Assembly (NCBI GenBank): GCA_026120185.1
Contig: JANUWF010001719.1
Coordinates: 1,302,001 to 1,366,000 of the forward strand
DNA: 64,000 nt
Source of the DNA: Voacanga thouarsii
Taxonomy: Eukaryota > Streptophyta > Magnoliopsida > Gentianales > Apocynaceae
Direction: 5' to 3'
The position numbers were made by a program, and so were the translations under genes. Shown here piece after piece: positions 45,685-57,339 of the stretch. Each line of letters opens with the position of its first letter. The stretch's first letter is position 1. Under the pieces are notes generated by a model, which was not told the origin of the DNA, searched no databases, and saw only the letters and a list, made by a program, of their open reading frames with translations.

Positions 45685-46640
45685 TCAACCCACGGCAAAA
45701 CAGATATCTGGCCTAATACACAGCATGACATACATGAGACTTCCCACAGCCGAAGCGTGAGGAATCCTACTCATCTTGTCATTTTCCTCTTGAGATTTAA
45801 GACAGTCCTTAGAACAAAAAAATAACCCATGTCTGCAAGGGATTAAAGCTCTCTTGCATAAGTCCATGCTAAATTTGGCCAACATCTTGTCAATATATGT
45901 CGTTTAGGATAATCCTAACATTCTCTACTTCATATTTCTAGGAAGCTTAATCCCGAGAATGTAATTGATTTCTCTCAAATCCTTCATACTAAATTGACTA
46001 GACAGCCAAACCTTAATAGAAGACAATGTTCCTATATCATTTCTAATGAGTAAAATGTCATCCACATTTAGGGCAAGAAAAATTACATTTATACCTTCCA
46101 ATTTTCTGTACACGTATAATTCATCCTCATTTTGAATGAATCCGTAAGACTTTACAGTCTCATCAAAACGAATGTTCTATGTTTTAAATGCCTGCTTAAG
46201 TCCATAAATGGACTTCTTAAGCTTGCAAACTATATGTTCCTGACCTTTAACAATAAAACCGTCCAGTTGGAATATATAGATGTCTTTATTAAGATGGCCA
46301 TTAAGAAATGCCGTCTTGACATCTATTTGTCATATCTCATAGTCGTAATGACATGCAATGGCAAGGAGCATACGGATGGACTTAACCATGGCTACCGGGG
46401 AAAAGATTTCATCATAATCGATTCCCTCTTTCTAAATAAACCCTTTCACCACAAGCATAACTTTGAAGGTTTTCACCTTCCCATCTACTCCCCTCTTTTT
46501 CTTGTATAACCACTTACACTCAATGGGTTTTATCCCTTCAGATGAAGCTACAAGATCCCAAACTTGATTGAAGTACATAGACTCAATCTCAGCTTTAATT
46601 ACTTCATGCCATAGATCTGCATCGACATCAACAATAACCT
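45685..46640 (-). pseudogene. copia-2 reverse transcriptase, decayed
   Basis: Minus-strand fragments in order: LWHEVIKAEIESMYFNQVWD and IECKWLYKKKRGVDGKVKTF (about 46640-46440), then ALNVDDILLIRND (46113-45925, the usual Y of YVDD replaced by N) with FSMKDLREINYILGIKL. Last is PCRHGLFF...MSRIPHASAVGSLMYVM (45885-45685). Several frameshifts and stops break the domain, and the catalytic motif is changed, so it is inactive. Confidence 0.88.
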
Positions 46641-46859
46641 CCTCGTATTTAGTGGGATCTTGTTCCTGATGGTCAGAAACCAACTCAAAAGTCTCTCCTG
46701 TCCATCTTTTTGGAACTTTAGATACCCTCCCACTATGATGAAGCTCTGTTTGTACATGTTTTTGAGGTTGTGCCTCTTCTTGTTCCATAATCGGATCTGA
46801 AGAAGTTGATTCTGAAAATAACTTTTTCTCGAGTTCTAACCTTGTTGAACCTTTAGTGA

Positions 46860-47900
46860 AAGTACTTTGATTATCCTCCAGGTATCTAACATTAGAACTT
46901 ACCAGTACTTTTTGCTCATTGGGATGATACAAGTAACCTCATTTTGTCCCTTTTAGATACTCAATAAAGTAGCATAATTCTGATGTTGGTTCTAACTTAT
47001 CTTCCTTGATCAGTACATAAGTTGGATAGCCCCATATCCTGAGATGATTTAGACTTGACTTACGTCCAATCCACATCTCATAGGGTGTCTAGGTACTAAC
47101 ATGAAAGACACCAAGTTCAAAATGTATGTCGCTATTTCCAAGGCATATCCCCAAAAAGAGATTGGAAGAGTAGAATGAGACATTATGCTTCGAACCATTT
47201 CCATTAATGTCATGTTCCTTCTTTCAACTACTCCATTCTGTTGAGGTGTACCTGGCGCAGAGAGTTGGGATATTATTCTATGATGTACCATGTAATTCTT
47301 GAACTCATCGAGGAGGTATTCTTCACCACGATCCGATCGTAAGATTTTAACTAGTCCGACGCTCCATTTCAACCTTAAACTCGTTGAACTTATCAAAAGA
47401 GTCAGACTTGCATCTCATTAAGTAGACATAACAAAACCCTGTACAATCATCCATAAAAGTGATGAAGTACTGAAAATCCCCTCTGACTTGAATAGACAAA
47501 GGACCACATATATCAGTATGAACAAAGTCCCAATATCCTCTTGGCTCTATCAGCCGTTTTGGTGAACGACCTTTTGGTCATTTTTCCCATAAGACAGGAT
47601 TCACACTAAGGTTAACTTTTCAATCTTAATGAATCCAAGGGCCCATCATAGATTAACCTCTGAATCTTGGTTGAATTAATATGACCCAATCTTAGATACC
47701 AAAGATATAAATCATTGACATTGGTCTTTCTCTTCTAACTTAAAGATTTAGATTGAGCATAATTTATTTAATTGTTTGTAAGATTTAAAAAGAATAAGTT
47801 TCAATACATGTGCCATATACATAAAACTTCTTCATTTCTACTGATAGGAATACCAAAATAGAAAGAAACAGAATATTTATGATTTATTAATTTTGCAACT
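46860..47900 (-). pseudogene. copia-2 integrase, decayed
   Basis: The minus strand has KILRSDRGEEYLLDEFKNYM (catalytic aspartate) and SAPGTPQQNGVVERRNMTLM (catalytic glutamate) at 47049-47396. Its C-terminal continuation is near 46860-46932. Stops interrupt the frame upstream and between the pieces. Confidence 0.88.
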
Positions 47901-47911
47901 GAAATCAAATT

Positions 47912-48139
47912 CTATCTAAAATCGGGTACATATAAAATATCCTTTAATACAACCACTTTATTACAATAAAAAACAATATCCAACTTTCCCACTGCAAGGA
48001 TCCATACTCGTGCTCCATTTCCTACTCGTAGTTCATGTTCGCCCTTCTGGAGTCTTCTTATCTTCCTAAACCCCCTGCAAGGAGTTACAGATATGATCAG
48101 TGGCACTAGAATCAACAATCCAAGTGGAAATTGATCCAA
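47912..48139 (-). pseudogene. copia-2 protease region
   Basis: The minus-strand frame contains RRLQKGEHELRVGNGARV and KDILYVPDFR, typical of the copia protease and its C-terminal flank (LRVGNG, L.DVLYVP). The upstream active-site segment is in another frame and degraded. Confidence 0.75.
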
Positions 48140-48191
48140 CTATTAAAATAGACTCTAGATAAAGAACAATATCTGTAGGGTTTTTCTTGGC

Positions 48192-48974
48192 CTAAAATTC
48201 TGGACACTCATTTTTCCAATGTCTCTTCTGCCCACACTTGAAGCATTTGCCTTTGAGCTTATTGGGTTGGTTCTTGGGTTGGGCCGGTGCGTTTCCCTTA
48301 TTCTTCTTGAACTTCTTAGGCTTGAGTCCAATTCTGAAAGAAAAAGTCCTAGCAATCATAGCCTTGGATTGTGTTTTTATGACCTTTTTCGCTACCTGGA
48401 ACTCTTTTATTGACCCAGTTAAATTCATGTTTAACTTGTTCATGTTGTAGTTCAACTTGAATTGAGTAAAAGAGTCAGGCAAAGATTTGAGAACCATATC
48501 CACTTGGCTCTCGGGGTCAATAACAACCCCTAAGACTTTCGCTTCCTCGAAGTCAGCAATCATTTTGAGTATATGCTCCCTGATTGATATTCCCTCAGCC
48601 ATCTTAGTATTTATGATCGTCCTAAAAGCTTCTTACCTTGCAGGCTGCTCTTATCGGCGAATATCATGGCTAATGATTGGCTAATGTCATATGCAATGGC
48701 CATGTGCTCGTGTTTTGACTAGAGCACATTAGACATGGAGCTCAACATGTAGCATCAAATCATTTCGTTGGCCTTCTTCTATGCTTTCTTAGCCTCGCAC
48801 TCGTCAGCGGTAGAACCCTCTCCGATAACAGGGCAGGTTTCAAAGAGGACATACTTATACTCCTCAACAGTGAGTATTATGTCCAAGTTCCTTTTCCAGT
48901 CAACATAATTTGGACATGTTAACTTATTCTCATAGTCAAAGAACTAAAAGAACCCCCACCAACCATTTCTGAAA
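48192..48974 (-). pseudogene. copia-2 gag
   Basis: The minus strand has WKRNLDIILTVEEYKYVL and CPVIGEGSTADECEAKKA (N-terminal gag, about 48974-48690) and then EGISIREHILKMIADFEEA, ILKSLPDSFTQFKLNYN-like residues and the zinc knuckle CFKCGQKRHWKNEC near 48195-48250. The knuckle keeps its C-x2-C-x4-H-x4-C spacing. Gag forms the particle that carries the element RNA. Stops and at least one frameshift near 48600-48720 inactivate it. Confidence 0.88.
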
Positions 48975-48979
48975 TATCA

Positions 48980-50656
48980 AAAATAAAAGAAAATTCAATT
49001 TGTGAAAAAACAAAATAATTTGTGATTTTATCCTCATATTAAATATGATAATAGTTAACTCTATCACTATTATCTTTAATATGATTAATTTGGCTCTTAA
49101 AAAAATTGACATAGCTTTTTGGAAAGATTAACAGTTTTCTAAACTAAATGTATTAATCACCAAAAATTAATTTTCCTTCTTGATAATGATTTAGAAGATA
49201 ACTCCATCGTGGGATGACCATTTTTTCTCATTTCCTATGGACATTCCTCATACTATAACCTCCAACGTAGGTTAGCCGATCATAGCACGTGTCCCGAGTT
49301 ATTAATTACATCCATTCATTAGTTTTAGATCATTGTGATATCTCCATCCTATACGGGTTCACTCCCATAATGACGCGAAGGGACCCACGATCTCTAATGA
49401 GGATCGTGATGAAAGTCGTGGGATCGTTGGAACCCCTCTCCCGTTTAGTATTTTAAAATAAGGGTTTTTCTTGAAAAATATCTTTTGAAAATTTCAATTA
49501 AGTTTTCTTTTAACTCAAAATAAAATATCTAAATCCATAAAAATTTCTATATTAAGGTTTATACCATTTGAGAAATTTTTCTATGGATTAATTTTATTTA
49601 AATTAATAAACTTAATAATTTTAAAATTTTCTAATAAAACTTTCGAGAGATTTTGATTTCAAAATTAATTTGTTAAAAAAATAATTTTTCTTGTTAAAAT
49701 TCAATTAAAATGGTTTTCTATTTTAATTCACAAAAATATCTAAATACAATATATTTTTTATATCAAGAATAAAATTCTTTGAGAAAATAATCCAGAATTA
49801 ATTTTTGTTCGAATTAAAATTAACCATTTGATTTAAGAAAAATAATTTTCTTTATAAAAAATTCTCAAAAACCTTGGTTTTTGAGAAAACGCACACATAG
49901 AACACAAAAAGAAATAAGCATGTTAGAAAACTGTAAACGTTTTCATACTTTTCTATTCTTTTAAACTAAATATCCAAAAAATAGAACTAAATACATTAAT
50001 TAATTAATGGTCTATCCTAAATTTCCTTTACTATTATTTTTCATGAAACATATTCAGAGAATATTAACTATTGCAATAAAAACAACTTTGTCTGGTATGT
50101 GACCAAAAATTAAAAAATATTTTTTTTATTCGGGTCCAGTGCACCTGCCACACTGGATCATGGCCTATGAGAAAACCCATGGGCCGGATCCGGGTAGGGT
50201 GGACCCGGCCCGCGTGAGATTGTTGATCGTGCAGCGAGATTGCAATTGCAGAATTGCAATTTGCATTCCGCAAGGAAAGCTTTCTCCTTAGGCTGAGCTG
50301 TTCACGGCTTGGAGCTGCGGCTCGCGGCTCCTCTCTCATTCGCAACGGCTCGGCTCCGATTGGCTCGGCTCGGTTCCTTTTGGCTTCAACAGTACATTCT
50401 TCTCCAGAAAGAAGTTTTGCGTACTGGTTTCGATTTTTTCTTCCATTTTCAATCCAAACAACTGTATATACCCTTAAAAATACTGAGCTTACACGATATC
50501 TATGAAAGCAATCAAAATACATTGTTCCTATACTTCCACTCGCGAAACTTACAGTGAAACTACCCATACCAGTAAACACGAAGGATCACAGATTTCAACC
50601 AAAACAAATATTTTCTTATTTTAGTTAAGCATAGCATACTTCCTACATTTGCCAAA
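48980..50656 (-). other. copia-2 leader between primer site and gag
   Basis: About 1.7 kb of noncoding leader. A GC-richer island at about 50150-50400 (repeated GGCTCGGCTC-like units) is the only high-GC patch in the element. It holds overlapping short frames on both strands but no recognised domain. Confidence 0.5.
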
Positions 50657-50673
50657 CCAAGGCTCTAATACCA
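50657..50673 (-). promoter_or_regulatory. copia-2 primer-binding site (tRNA-iMet)
   Basis: The minus strand reads TGGTATTAGAGCCTTGG, two bases after the LTR end. It is one mismatch from the standard TGGTATCAGAGCC core. Confidence 0.9.
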
Positions 50674-50675
50674 AT

Positions 50676-52445
50676 TGAAGGCTTAAAATAGCAAAAATCA
50701 TCAAAACGAAAGCATACTAGCAAAACGAAAAATTTACCTATGTGATTGAATGACCTTCTTTGCGCTGATGTAGATATATGTACAAGGATATTTGAAACTA
50801 TTGGATCACGTCATTATAAACATCTTTTGCGTCTTATTCATGTGAAGCCTTTGTTCTTCCAAAATGGTGTCCGTAGTACAGTTGGTGAAAATTTAAAGAT
50901 AGGGTTTTGATAAACCTTTGAAGGCTTTTCCATCGAAATGCTTGCTAGGTTTCTCTATGATTTGGAAAATTGAAAATCACCTTCACAGAATACATGAAGA
51001 GCTTTTCAAATCCTTTCCACATTCCTTGAGAGAGAAAGGCTATCTGCGTGAAAATAGAAAGAATCCATGCTTTCTGTTATCCTTCACGCAGAACAACATA
51101 GGATCCATCCCGTGTTGTCTTTTATTGTTTTTATTTTAATTAATTAATTTTAATTTTTTTTTACGCTTGGTCATATTCATTGGGTCAGATAAAATTATTT
51201 ATTCTTGAGTTTGAACACTCATAAATAATAAATCTCAATTATTTATTTTCTGGGCTTCCTTAAACAGCCTGATAAATAATTAACAAGTCCAAACAGACCA
51301 ATATAAAATTTCATACATTTTATCTAGTTTATATCCAAATTAAACTAGATAAAATAAATACTCTCTCTCGAACTTTTTATTTTATTCTAATTTAATAATA
51401 AATTAGATTAATAAAATAAAATCTATAATTATTAAGACCAATTCCTTAACCAAAATCTTTCATGACTTAAGGGTCATTCCGGGACCAAAAGACACATCGT
51501 CTTGACTACTAAAATGACCAAAATACCTCTACTATATAAATAGTTATATTTTGTATTTTAAATATTTTATAATATCACAATAATAAAATATTGACCCCAA
51601 AGATAATATTGCATTAACAAAGTCTTCAACCTAGAGGTGTAATGACTAAAATACCCCTCTACGCATCGCCGTGCATTTAGAGAGGGGAAGAGTACTAACA
51701 CCTCTCTAAAAGATCTATCATCCTTAGACCTCTAGTCCAATGATCCACGACTCCTGAAATGTTTCTACTTTCCAAAGGAACTACCCTAAAGTAAATATCC
51801 AAATCATGTTCCCTAGGGCCCTAGATAATTAGATCATTTGAACAATCACAATGGGCGATATGACGTAGAAGCTATCTTATATAAGTTTGTCTTAACTAAC
51901 TAGTCACATATCTCCGACATACAAGTATATCGGCTCTACAAAAGAACCTCAACTATAGTATATCAAAGTATATACTTCTAGTTTCGTCAGACCACCAACT
52001 CATACTCAAGCGGTAGAGTATTAGTCCATGTTGTAGCAGTAATAGTCTGAGTTTCTTTTAAATAGTACTTTTAAAAACCACTATTATAGGTCATGTTCTA
52101 CGTAAATACGTTCATGTTATGAAGTGAGTGAACTACTCACTGGTTAAAGGTGAGTCATTCCCTATTTAGAATTCATAACACAATAACATATACATGATGA
52201 GATTCTCATTCTCATCAATCGGTTAAGAATAAATATTTATGTGTTAAGTAACCCGTGATTCATACTTTACTGTGAAAGACCATCATTTACATGGACCACT
52301 TACTTAAACACAATGGGTCATTTTCAACTGAAAATTGTGCACAAATAAAATGTAAATTTATAAACAAATTTTGAGAATAAATTTTTTTATTAATAAATTC
52401 GATAATTACATCAGATAAACTAGTCTAAAGACATATATTCCAATA
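50676..52445 (-). repeat. copia-2 5' LTR
   Basis: A 1770-bp LTR matching 43242-45057 with many substitutions and several indels. Its outer end reads CAATA where the other LTR has CAACA. Confidence 0.93.
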
Positions 52446-52450
52446 ATGTG

Positions 52451-52671
52451 ATGTGTGATCCATATCTTCTAATTCAATTTAGGGATCCGACTTTTGCAAG
52501 TCAAAAAGTGAATAGTATTCATTATTTTGTACTTTTGATTGTCTAATTTGACTTGATATAAAGATTATAAAACATTTTAGTTATGTGTAAGTTAACATTT
52601 TTCCTTTTCAGTTCGAAAAGTTAATAATAAAATCTATGAATTAGTAAAAGTTTTATCACATAAATGGAAGA
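52451..52671. other. Spacer between copia-2 and EPRV-2
   Basis: About 220 bp without a recognisable feature. The viral similarity begins near 52672. Confidence 0.5.
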
Positions 52672-54097
52672 GGTAAGATTGAAGATGTACGAAAAGATAT
52701 AGAGAATCATATCTGTTCTGAAATACCAACAGCATTCTGGAATAGGAAAAAGCATGTTATTAGTTTACCCTACATAGATAACTTTAATAAAAGTATGATA
52801 GCTACTAAAGTAAGACCTATCTAAATGAATCATGAACTTCTTGAATATTGCAAACAATAAATTTTTGGCTTACTCACAAAAAGAATTATTCGTAAATCCC
52901 ACTCTCCTTGGTCGTGTGCTACCTTTTATGTGAATAATAATGCTAAAAAAGAAAGAGGTGCCCCTCAATTAGTTATTAATTATAAACCTCTCAATAAAGT
53001 TTTAAAATAGATTAGATACACAATTCCTAACAAACGTGATTTACTTAAACGAACCTTTAAAGCCGTCATTTATAGTAAATTTGACATGAAATCAGGCTTT
53101 TGGCAAATTCAGATTATTGAAGAAGATAGATATAAAACTGCCTTTAATGTTCCATTTGGTCAATATAAATGGAATGCCATGCCCTTTGATCTTAATAATG
53201 TCCCTAGTGAATTCCAGTAAGTTATGAACAATATTTTTACTCCTTATACCACCTTTACCATTGTTTATATTGATGATGTTTTAGTCTTTAATGAATCCCT
53301 TGATCAACATTTTAAACACTTTTCTCCTTTTTAATGAAATTAGCACGAAGAATGGGCGGGTAGTGAGTATGCAAAACTCAAACTTTGTCAAACTAAAATT
53401 AGATTTTTAGAACATGAACTTCATCAAGGTCTGTATAAACTCATTTGTCGAGCCATAAAGTTCGTTGATAAGTTTCCTGATGAAATTAAGGATAAAACCA
53501 TGTTGCAACAATTTATTGGATGCTTGAATTATATTTCTAATTTCAATCCCAACTTAAGACAAATCTGTGAACCTTTATATCAGTGACTTCGCAAAAATCC
53601 TGTTGCTTGGGGTACAGAATAGACCTAAACTGTTTAGATAATCAAACAAATCGTAAAAAAAACTTCCTTATCTTGGTATACCAAATCCTGATGCTTTTAT
53701 GATCGTTAAAACAGGTGTCTCTAAACTTGGTTATGGAGGTATTCTTAAACAAAAGAAATCTGAGTCTTCTTCTAAACAATTAGTTCAATATCATTTTGGT
53801 ATTAGGCTATCTAGTTAAAAGAATTATAGCACTATTAAAAAATAAATTCTTTCTATTATTTTATGCATTTTTAAATTTCAAGATAATTTAATTAACAAGA
53901 AATTCCTTCTTTGTATTGATTGCAAAGTAGAAAAAGATGTTTTACAAAAAGATATAAAAAACTTTGTTGCCAAACAGATTTTTGTCAAATGGCAAGCATT
54001 GCTTTCAAGTTTTGATTTTAATATTGAATTTATCAAAGAAAAATCTAATTCTCCTCCTGATTTTCTTCCTAACAGAGTTTTTGTAAGGACAATCTAA
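52672..54097 (+). pseudogene. EPRV-2 RT-RNase H, decayed
   Basis: Plus-strand remains with AFWNRKKHVISLPYID, NNAKKERGAPQLVINYKPLN, YSKFDMKSGFWQIQI, FNVPFGQYKWNAMPFDL and the catalytic YIDDVLVF near 53265. RNase H follows with FQDNLINKKFLLCIDCK-like residues and FVKWQALLSSFDFNIEF. At least ten in-frame stops and several frameshifts are visible. Unlike EPRV-1, a stop (TAA at about 54095) follows the RNase H, before ORF2. Confidence 0.9.
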
Positions 54098-54144
54098 ATA
54101 AGATTGCAATCTTATCTTTTCTGTGACAAAGGTGAGCTCAAGTC

Positions 54145-54152
54145 TATAAATA
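54145..54152 (+). promoter_or_regulatory. TATAAATA box upstream of EPRV-2 ORF2
   Basis: TATAAATA, 37 nt before the ORF2 ATG and preceded by GAGCTCA, as in EPRV-1. Confidence 0.45.
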
Positions 54153-54181
54153 AAGAATTAACATGAAGTAGATTTTCACCC

Positions 54182-55415
54182 ATGGCTTAATATAAATCTC
54201 GACCTCGAAGACCAGCACCAAATTGATTTGCAGTTCTAGCTTCCTATCCACCTCTTCCAGGTTCTTCTCTTACAAGACCACCTTTAACCATGAATCCTTT
54301 CAATTACCTTTCCTTTTCGACCAAAACCACTAAAACCCCAAAAAAACAGACAATTCATTCTATGCCATAACTCCACCAGCTTCTTTTAAAGAAGAAGTTT
54401 CCCCTCAAACTCCTCAAAAATCAGGAAAATCGTTATCTCCTCAAAACTCAGAAACTTTTGAATTTGTTACCAAAACTTTAATCCATCTTCTAGTAATTCC
54501 AAAAGAGTTAGCTAGCAAAACAGAACGAGAACTTGTAAACAACCTTCATCCTGAAGCCTATAATCAATCCAATCATTTGTTTTATGCTGAACCCTTAAAA
54601 ATTGACTTTTTTTATGAGCATATTCTCTTTGCCACTGGTTCGATTGAATTCAAATATGAAAGAAATCCTTCCTGGAATGACAAAGGCATTGCTTACTCTA
54701 GATGCCGAATAGTCAAAATTCTTGACCTCAACACCTGGCCAGTAACAAGTATCTATACACCAATTCAATACAAAAGTCCTTCAAGACCTCTAACATATAA
54801 TTTCATGGATTATTTAAATGTCTGGCACAATTTTTTCTATCTTCGAAACCTTACTCATACCTAGTTCATTAAATATGGAAAAGATTCAATTAATCCCATT
54901 CCTAGATGGTTCTACCAATGGTGGAAAACATTTGGTGGAAATCAGCTGACACTTTCAAAATAACATAGATTCCAATTTGATCAATATGTTCAAGAAAATC
55001 AACTTTTACATTTTTTGGCTTATATTCAATATTGTAAGTTCTATTGTACAAAAAGATTTGTTTTATTCTTGGGTGGAATTACAAATTTGACACCCTTGAA
55101 TCGATTTGACATTTGTGTCGAGAAATTAAAATCAAATGATGGACACCTAAACCATTACCAGTAACAACAACTAGTTCTATGAATCCCATTACTCCTACAA
55201 AAAAGGAGACAGATGCAAGTTCTTCCTCCAGCAAAAGAAAATCCAGAATTTCTAAAGCAAATTTACAACTTTAACTCTAAATGTTACAAAATCATATTCA
55301 ATTAACAACAGAAGACAGTGATGATAAAACTCAACCAGATTTTAGCTTTTTTGACAATGGTGATCAAGACAACCCCACTAGTATTGCAGCAGCATACCTT
55401 TGCCAAAGTCCATAA
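54182..55415 (+). pseudogene. EPRV-2 ORF2, decayed
   Basis: ATG at 54182 is followed almost at once by a stop. The best-preserved part (54577-54864) has EPLKIDFFYEHILFATGSIE and DLNTWPVTSIYTPIQYKS, then FMDYLNVWHNFFYLRNLTHT. Downstream are RWFYQWWKTFGG, LCREI, a basic patch and the tail DNPTSIAAAYLCQSP before TAA at 55413-55415. These blocks match EPRV-1 ORF2 closely although the connecting regions have diverged, which points to a conserved protein. Its function is unknown. Confidence 0.85.
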
Positions 55416-55872
55416 TATGATAAGACTACACTCAAGAAGAAAAAAAAAGCTCCAACAATTGTAGTTAGAGAAAATGTCAAAATCCTTCTCATCAATCATG
55501 GAGCTTATCTGTAAACTGATTCATTACACTTACAATAATGGCGAACCCCTCCACTCAAAAAGAATCATTGAACCAATCCTTCAAGTGGCCGACAACATGA
55601 TTCCTTTGTCACATGTGTGGGACCACTCAGTAATAATGCAAAATGCTCTCCTAGAATGCTATGCCACGTAGGCCTATTTAAGGCATCAATTCCTTCAAGA
55701 AATGCATAGCGAATTTGCTAGTCCTTCTAGAGAAAACTCTTTGTATTTTGAGATCGATTACTTTCTTTTTAAGTTTGAAAACACTTTGTTTTAATTTGCT
55801 TTAAAATTCCTTTGTAAAACAGATATGTAAACAAGCAATTTAACAATTTAATTGAAGAATATTGCAACAAAA
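55416..55872 (+). promoter_or_regulatory. EPRV-2 intergenic promoter, plus copy
   Basis: A noncoding region in the same position as in EPRV-1, with related blocks (ATGGCCGAC-like, GACCACNCANTAATAATGCA). The TATA position reads TATTTAAG at 55675-55682. It leads directly to the primer site. Confidence 0.65.
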
Positions 55873-55890
55873 TGGTATTAGAGCCATGTT
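55873..55890 (+). promoter_or_regulatory. EPRV-2 primer-binding site (tRNA-iMet)
   Basis: TGGTATTAGAGCCATGTT, one mismatch (T for C) from the complement of plant initiator tRNA-Met. This is the start point of minus-strand synthesis and the position of the genome discontinuity in Caulimoviridae. Confidence 0.92.
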
Positions 55891-56268
55891 CTTACTTTTA
55901 TCTGATTAGTTTCATCATGACCGAATAAGTCTCTTACTTTCTCTTTCTATCTTGCATGATGTAGTCTTTAATCTTTTTCCTCAGTTATTCTCTTTCTTTA
56001 TCTTCTTCTCTTATTTATGCAACTATGTGGTTGAGTGGTAATTGTGAGAGCAATTTATACATTGGTCATCCCAGAACGGTTGGATTAGGTCGAAGATTAC
56101 CAAGAGAGGTAGAATGGCCCAAGCCCGGGGTGGTCCTGTAGCTCTCAACCATACATAGTAACTAAGTCTACCCTAGAAAGATAAGGAGAAGATAAACTTA
56201 GTGAATTATAGGAGAAAAACATCGAAGACTACTAATTATATAGAAGGAAAGAGAAAGTTTTCCCACCC
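55891..56268 (+). promoter_or_regulatory. EPRV-2 leader before ORF1
   Basis: About 380 nt between primer site and ORF1 start, with several short ATG-led frames. A minus copy lies at 61150-61528 with high similarity. Confidence 0.6.
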
Positions 56269-57289
56269 ATGGCCTCTAGCTCAAACCTATCTGATATTGA
56301 CGTTGAAACCATAAATAACTTAGAAATCAATTCTCAATTAGATCCTACTGAATCTAAATTAATGAATTGGAAAATGCCAACTGAAAAGTTTGATAAATTT
56401 TATGAAAAAGGAATTATTGATTTAGTACAAAACTACAACATCAAAACCACTGAGAAAACAGTTTCGATTAACAAACCTTATGGAACTATTCAATTGTTTA
56501 ATTCTGAAACTTTAGAACACCATAGAAAAAAACAAATATAAATATTTGCATATTGGTTTAGTTCAAGTAGCTGTTAAGCCTTTGTATCAATTAGGAATAA
56601 ATGCTCCTATTTATTTATTATTACGTGATAGTAGACATTTAGATTTTAATAACAGTTTATTAGTGGTACTAGAATCCAATATGGCTAATGGTCCTATTTA
56701 TTTTAATCATTATCCCAATTTCACAGTGGATCTCTCAGATCCTCCTATTCTGAAAACACGAACACTGAATATTCAAACAAAGAATTTAGATTTTGAACTT
56801 GGATCTAAATCCCTTGGCCTTATTTATTGTGTTTATTACAAAGTAATGAAAATTACCATCAATCCCAAAGCAAAACAACATTTAGGTAATCCTCGAGAAA
56901 CCTGTTCGTTAGAAACCAATTTTAAAATATCAAACACTTTTGTTCCGCAATTTCTTAAATGGGATGATGTTCTTTATGATACAAAATGGAATTTGGAACA
57001 TATCATTAATCCAAAAAAGCATATGAATCGAACAAAATAGATCGAATCATTGAATCCTCTTCTAAAACTATTGAACTTGAATTCAGTAGAAAAATCCTTC
57101 TCTATTGCTTCTTCGTCTTCTTCTTCTCAAAGACCTCTTTTTAGAACCCACAGTACTCAGTTAAATAGTATTGATTTTTTAGGAGAAATTCCCAAAGTTA
57201 ATTATGACGATAATGTCAGTATAAAATATTCGAGTCCAACCAAAACTGAAATGGAAATGCCTACAATTTCTTTTAAAAAGATGATTTGA
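56269..57289 (+). pseudogene. EPRV-2 movement protein and linker start, plus copy
   Basis: Starts MASSSNLSDIDVETINNLE at the native ORF1 ATG. The movement domain follows: VSINKPYGTIQLF, LGINAPIYLLLRDSRHLDF, GPIYFNHYPNFTVDL and LGLIYCVYYKVM. A frameshift near 56541 and a stop near 57040 break it. The last part contains a serine run and LGEIPKVNYDDNVS. The viral sequence ends near 57289, where the arms of the inverted dimer meet. Confidence 0.9.
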
Positions 57290-57339
57290 TTTTGTCGGAG
57301 AATTATTTTTCTTTTTAAACTGTTAATTTATTTACTTTG

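Larger units (their letters stand above)
43242..52445 (-). mobile_element. Full-length Ty1/copia retrotransposon (copia-2)
   Basis: About 9.2 kb on the minus strand. LTRs are at 43242-45057 and 50676-52445, with the target duplication ATGTG at 43237-43241 and 52446-52450. Internal order on the minus strand: tRNA-iMet primer site, a long leader, gag with zinc knuckle, protease, integrase, RT, RNase H, polypurine tract. Every coding domain has stops or shifts. The first 100 bp of the two LTRs already differ at roughly a tenth of positions, so this element is much older than copia-1. Confidence 0.93.

Noticed and set aside
50064..50579. A 171-codon minus-strand frame in the GC-rich island of copia-2
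   Set aside because: It is in the element leader, overlapped by other open frames, and has no domain; GC content alone explains the lack of stops.
55873..55890. Possible tRNA gene because of tRNA-Met similarity
   Set aside because: Only the 18-nt primer-site complement is present, with no cloverleaf around it.
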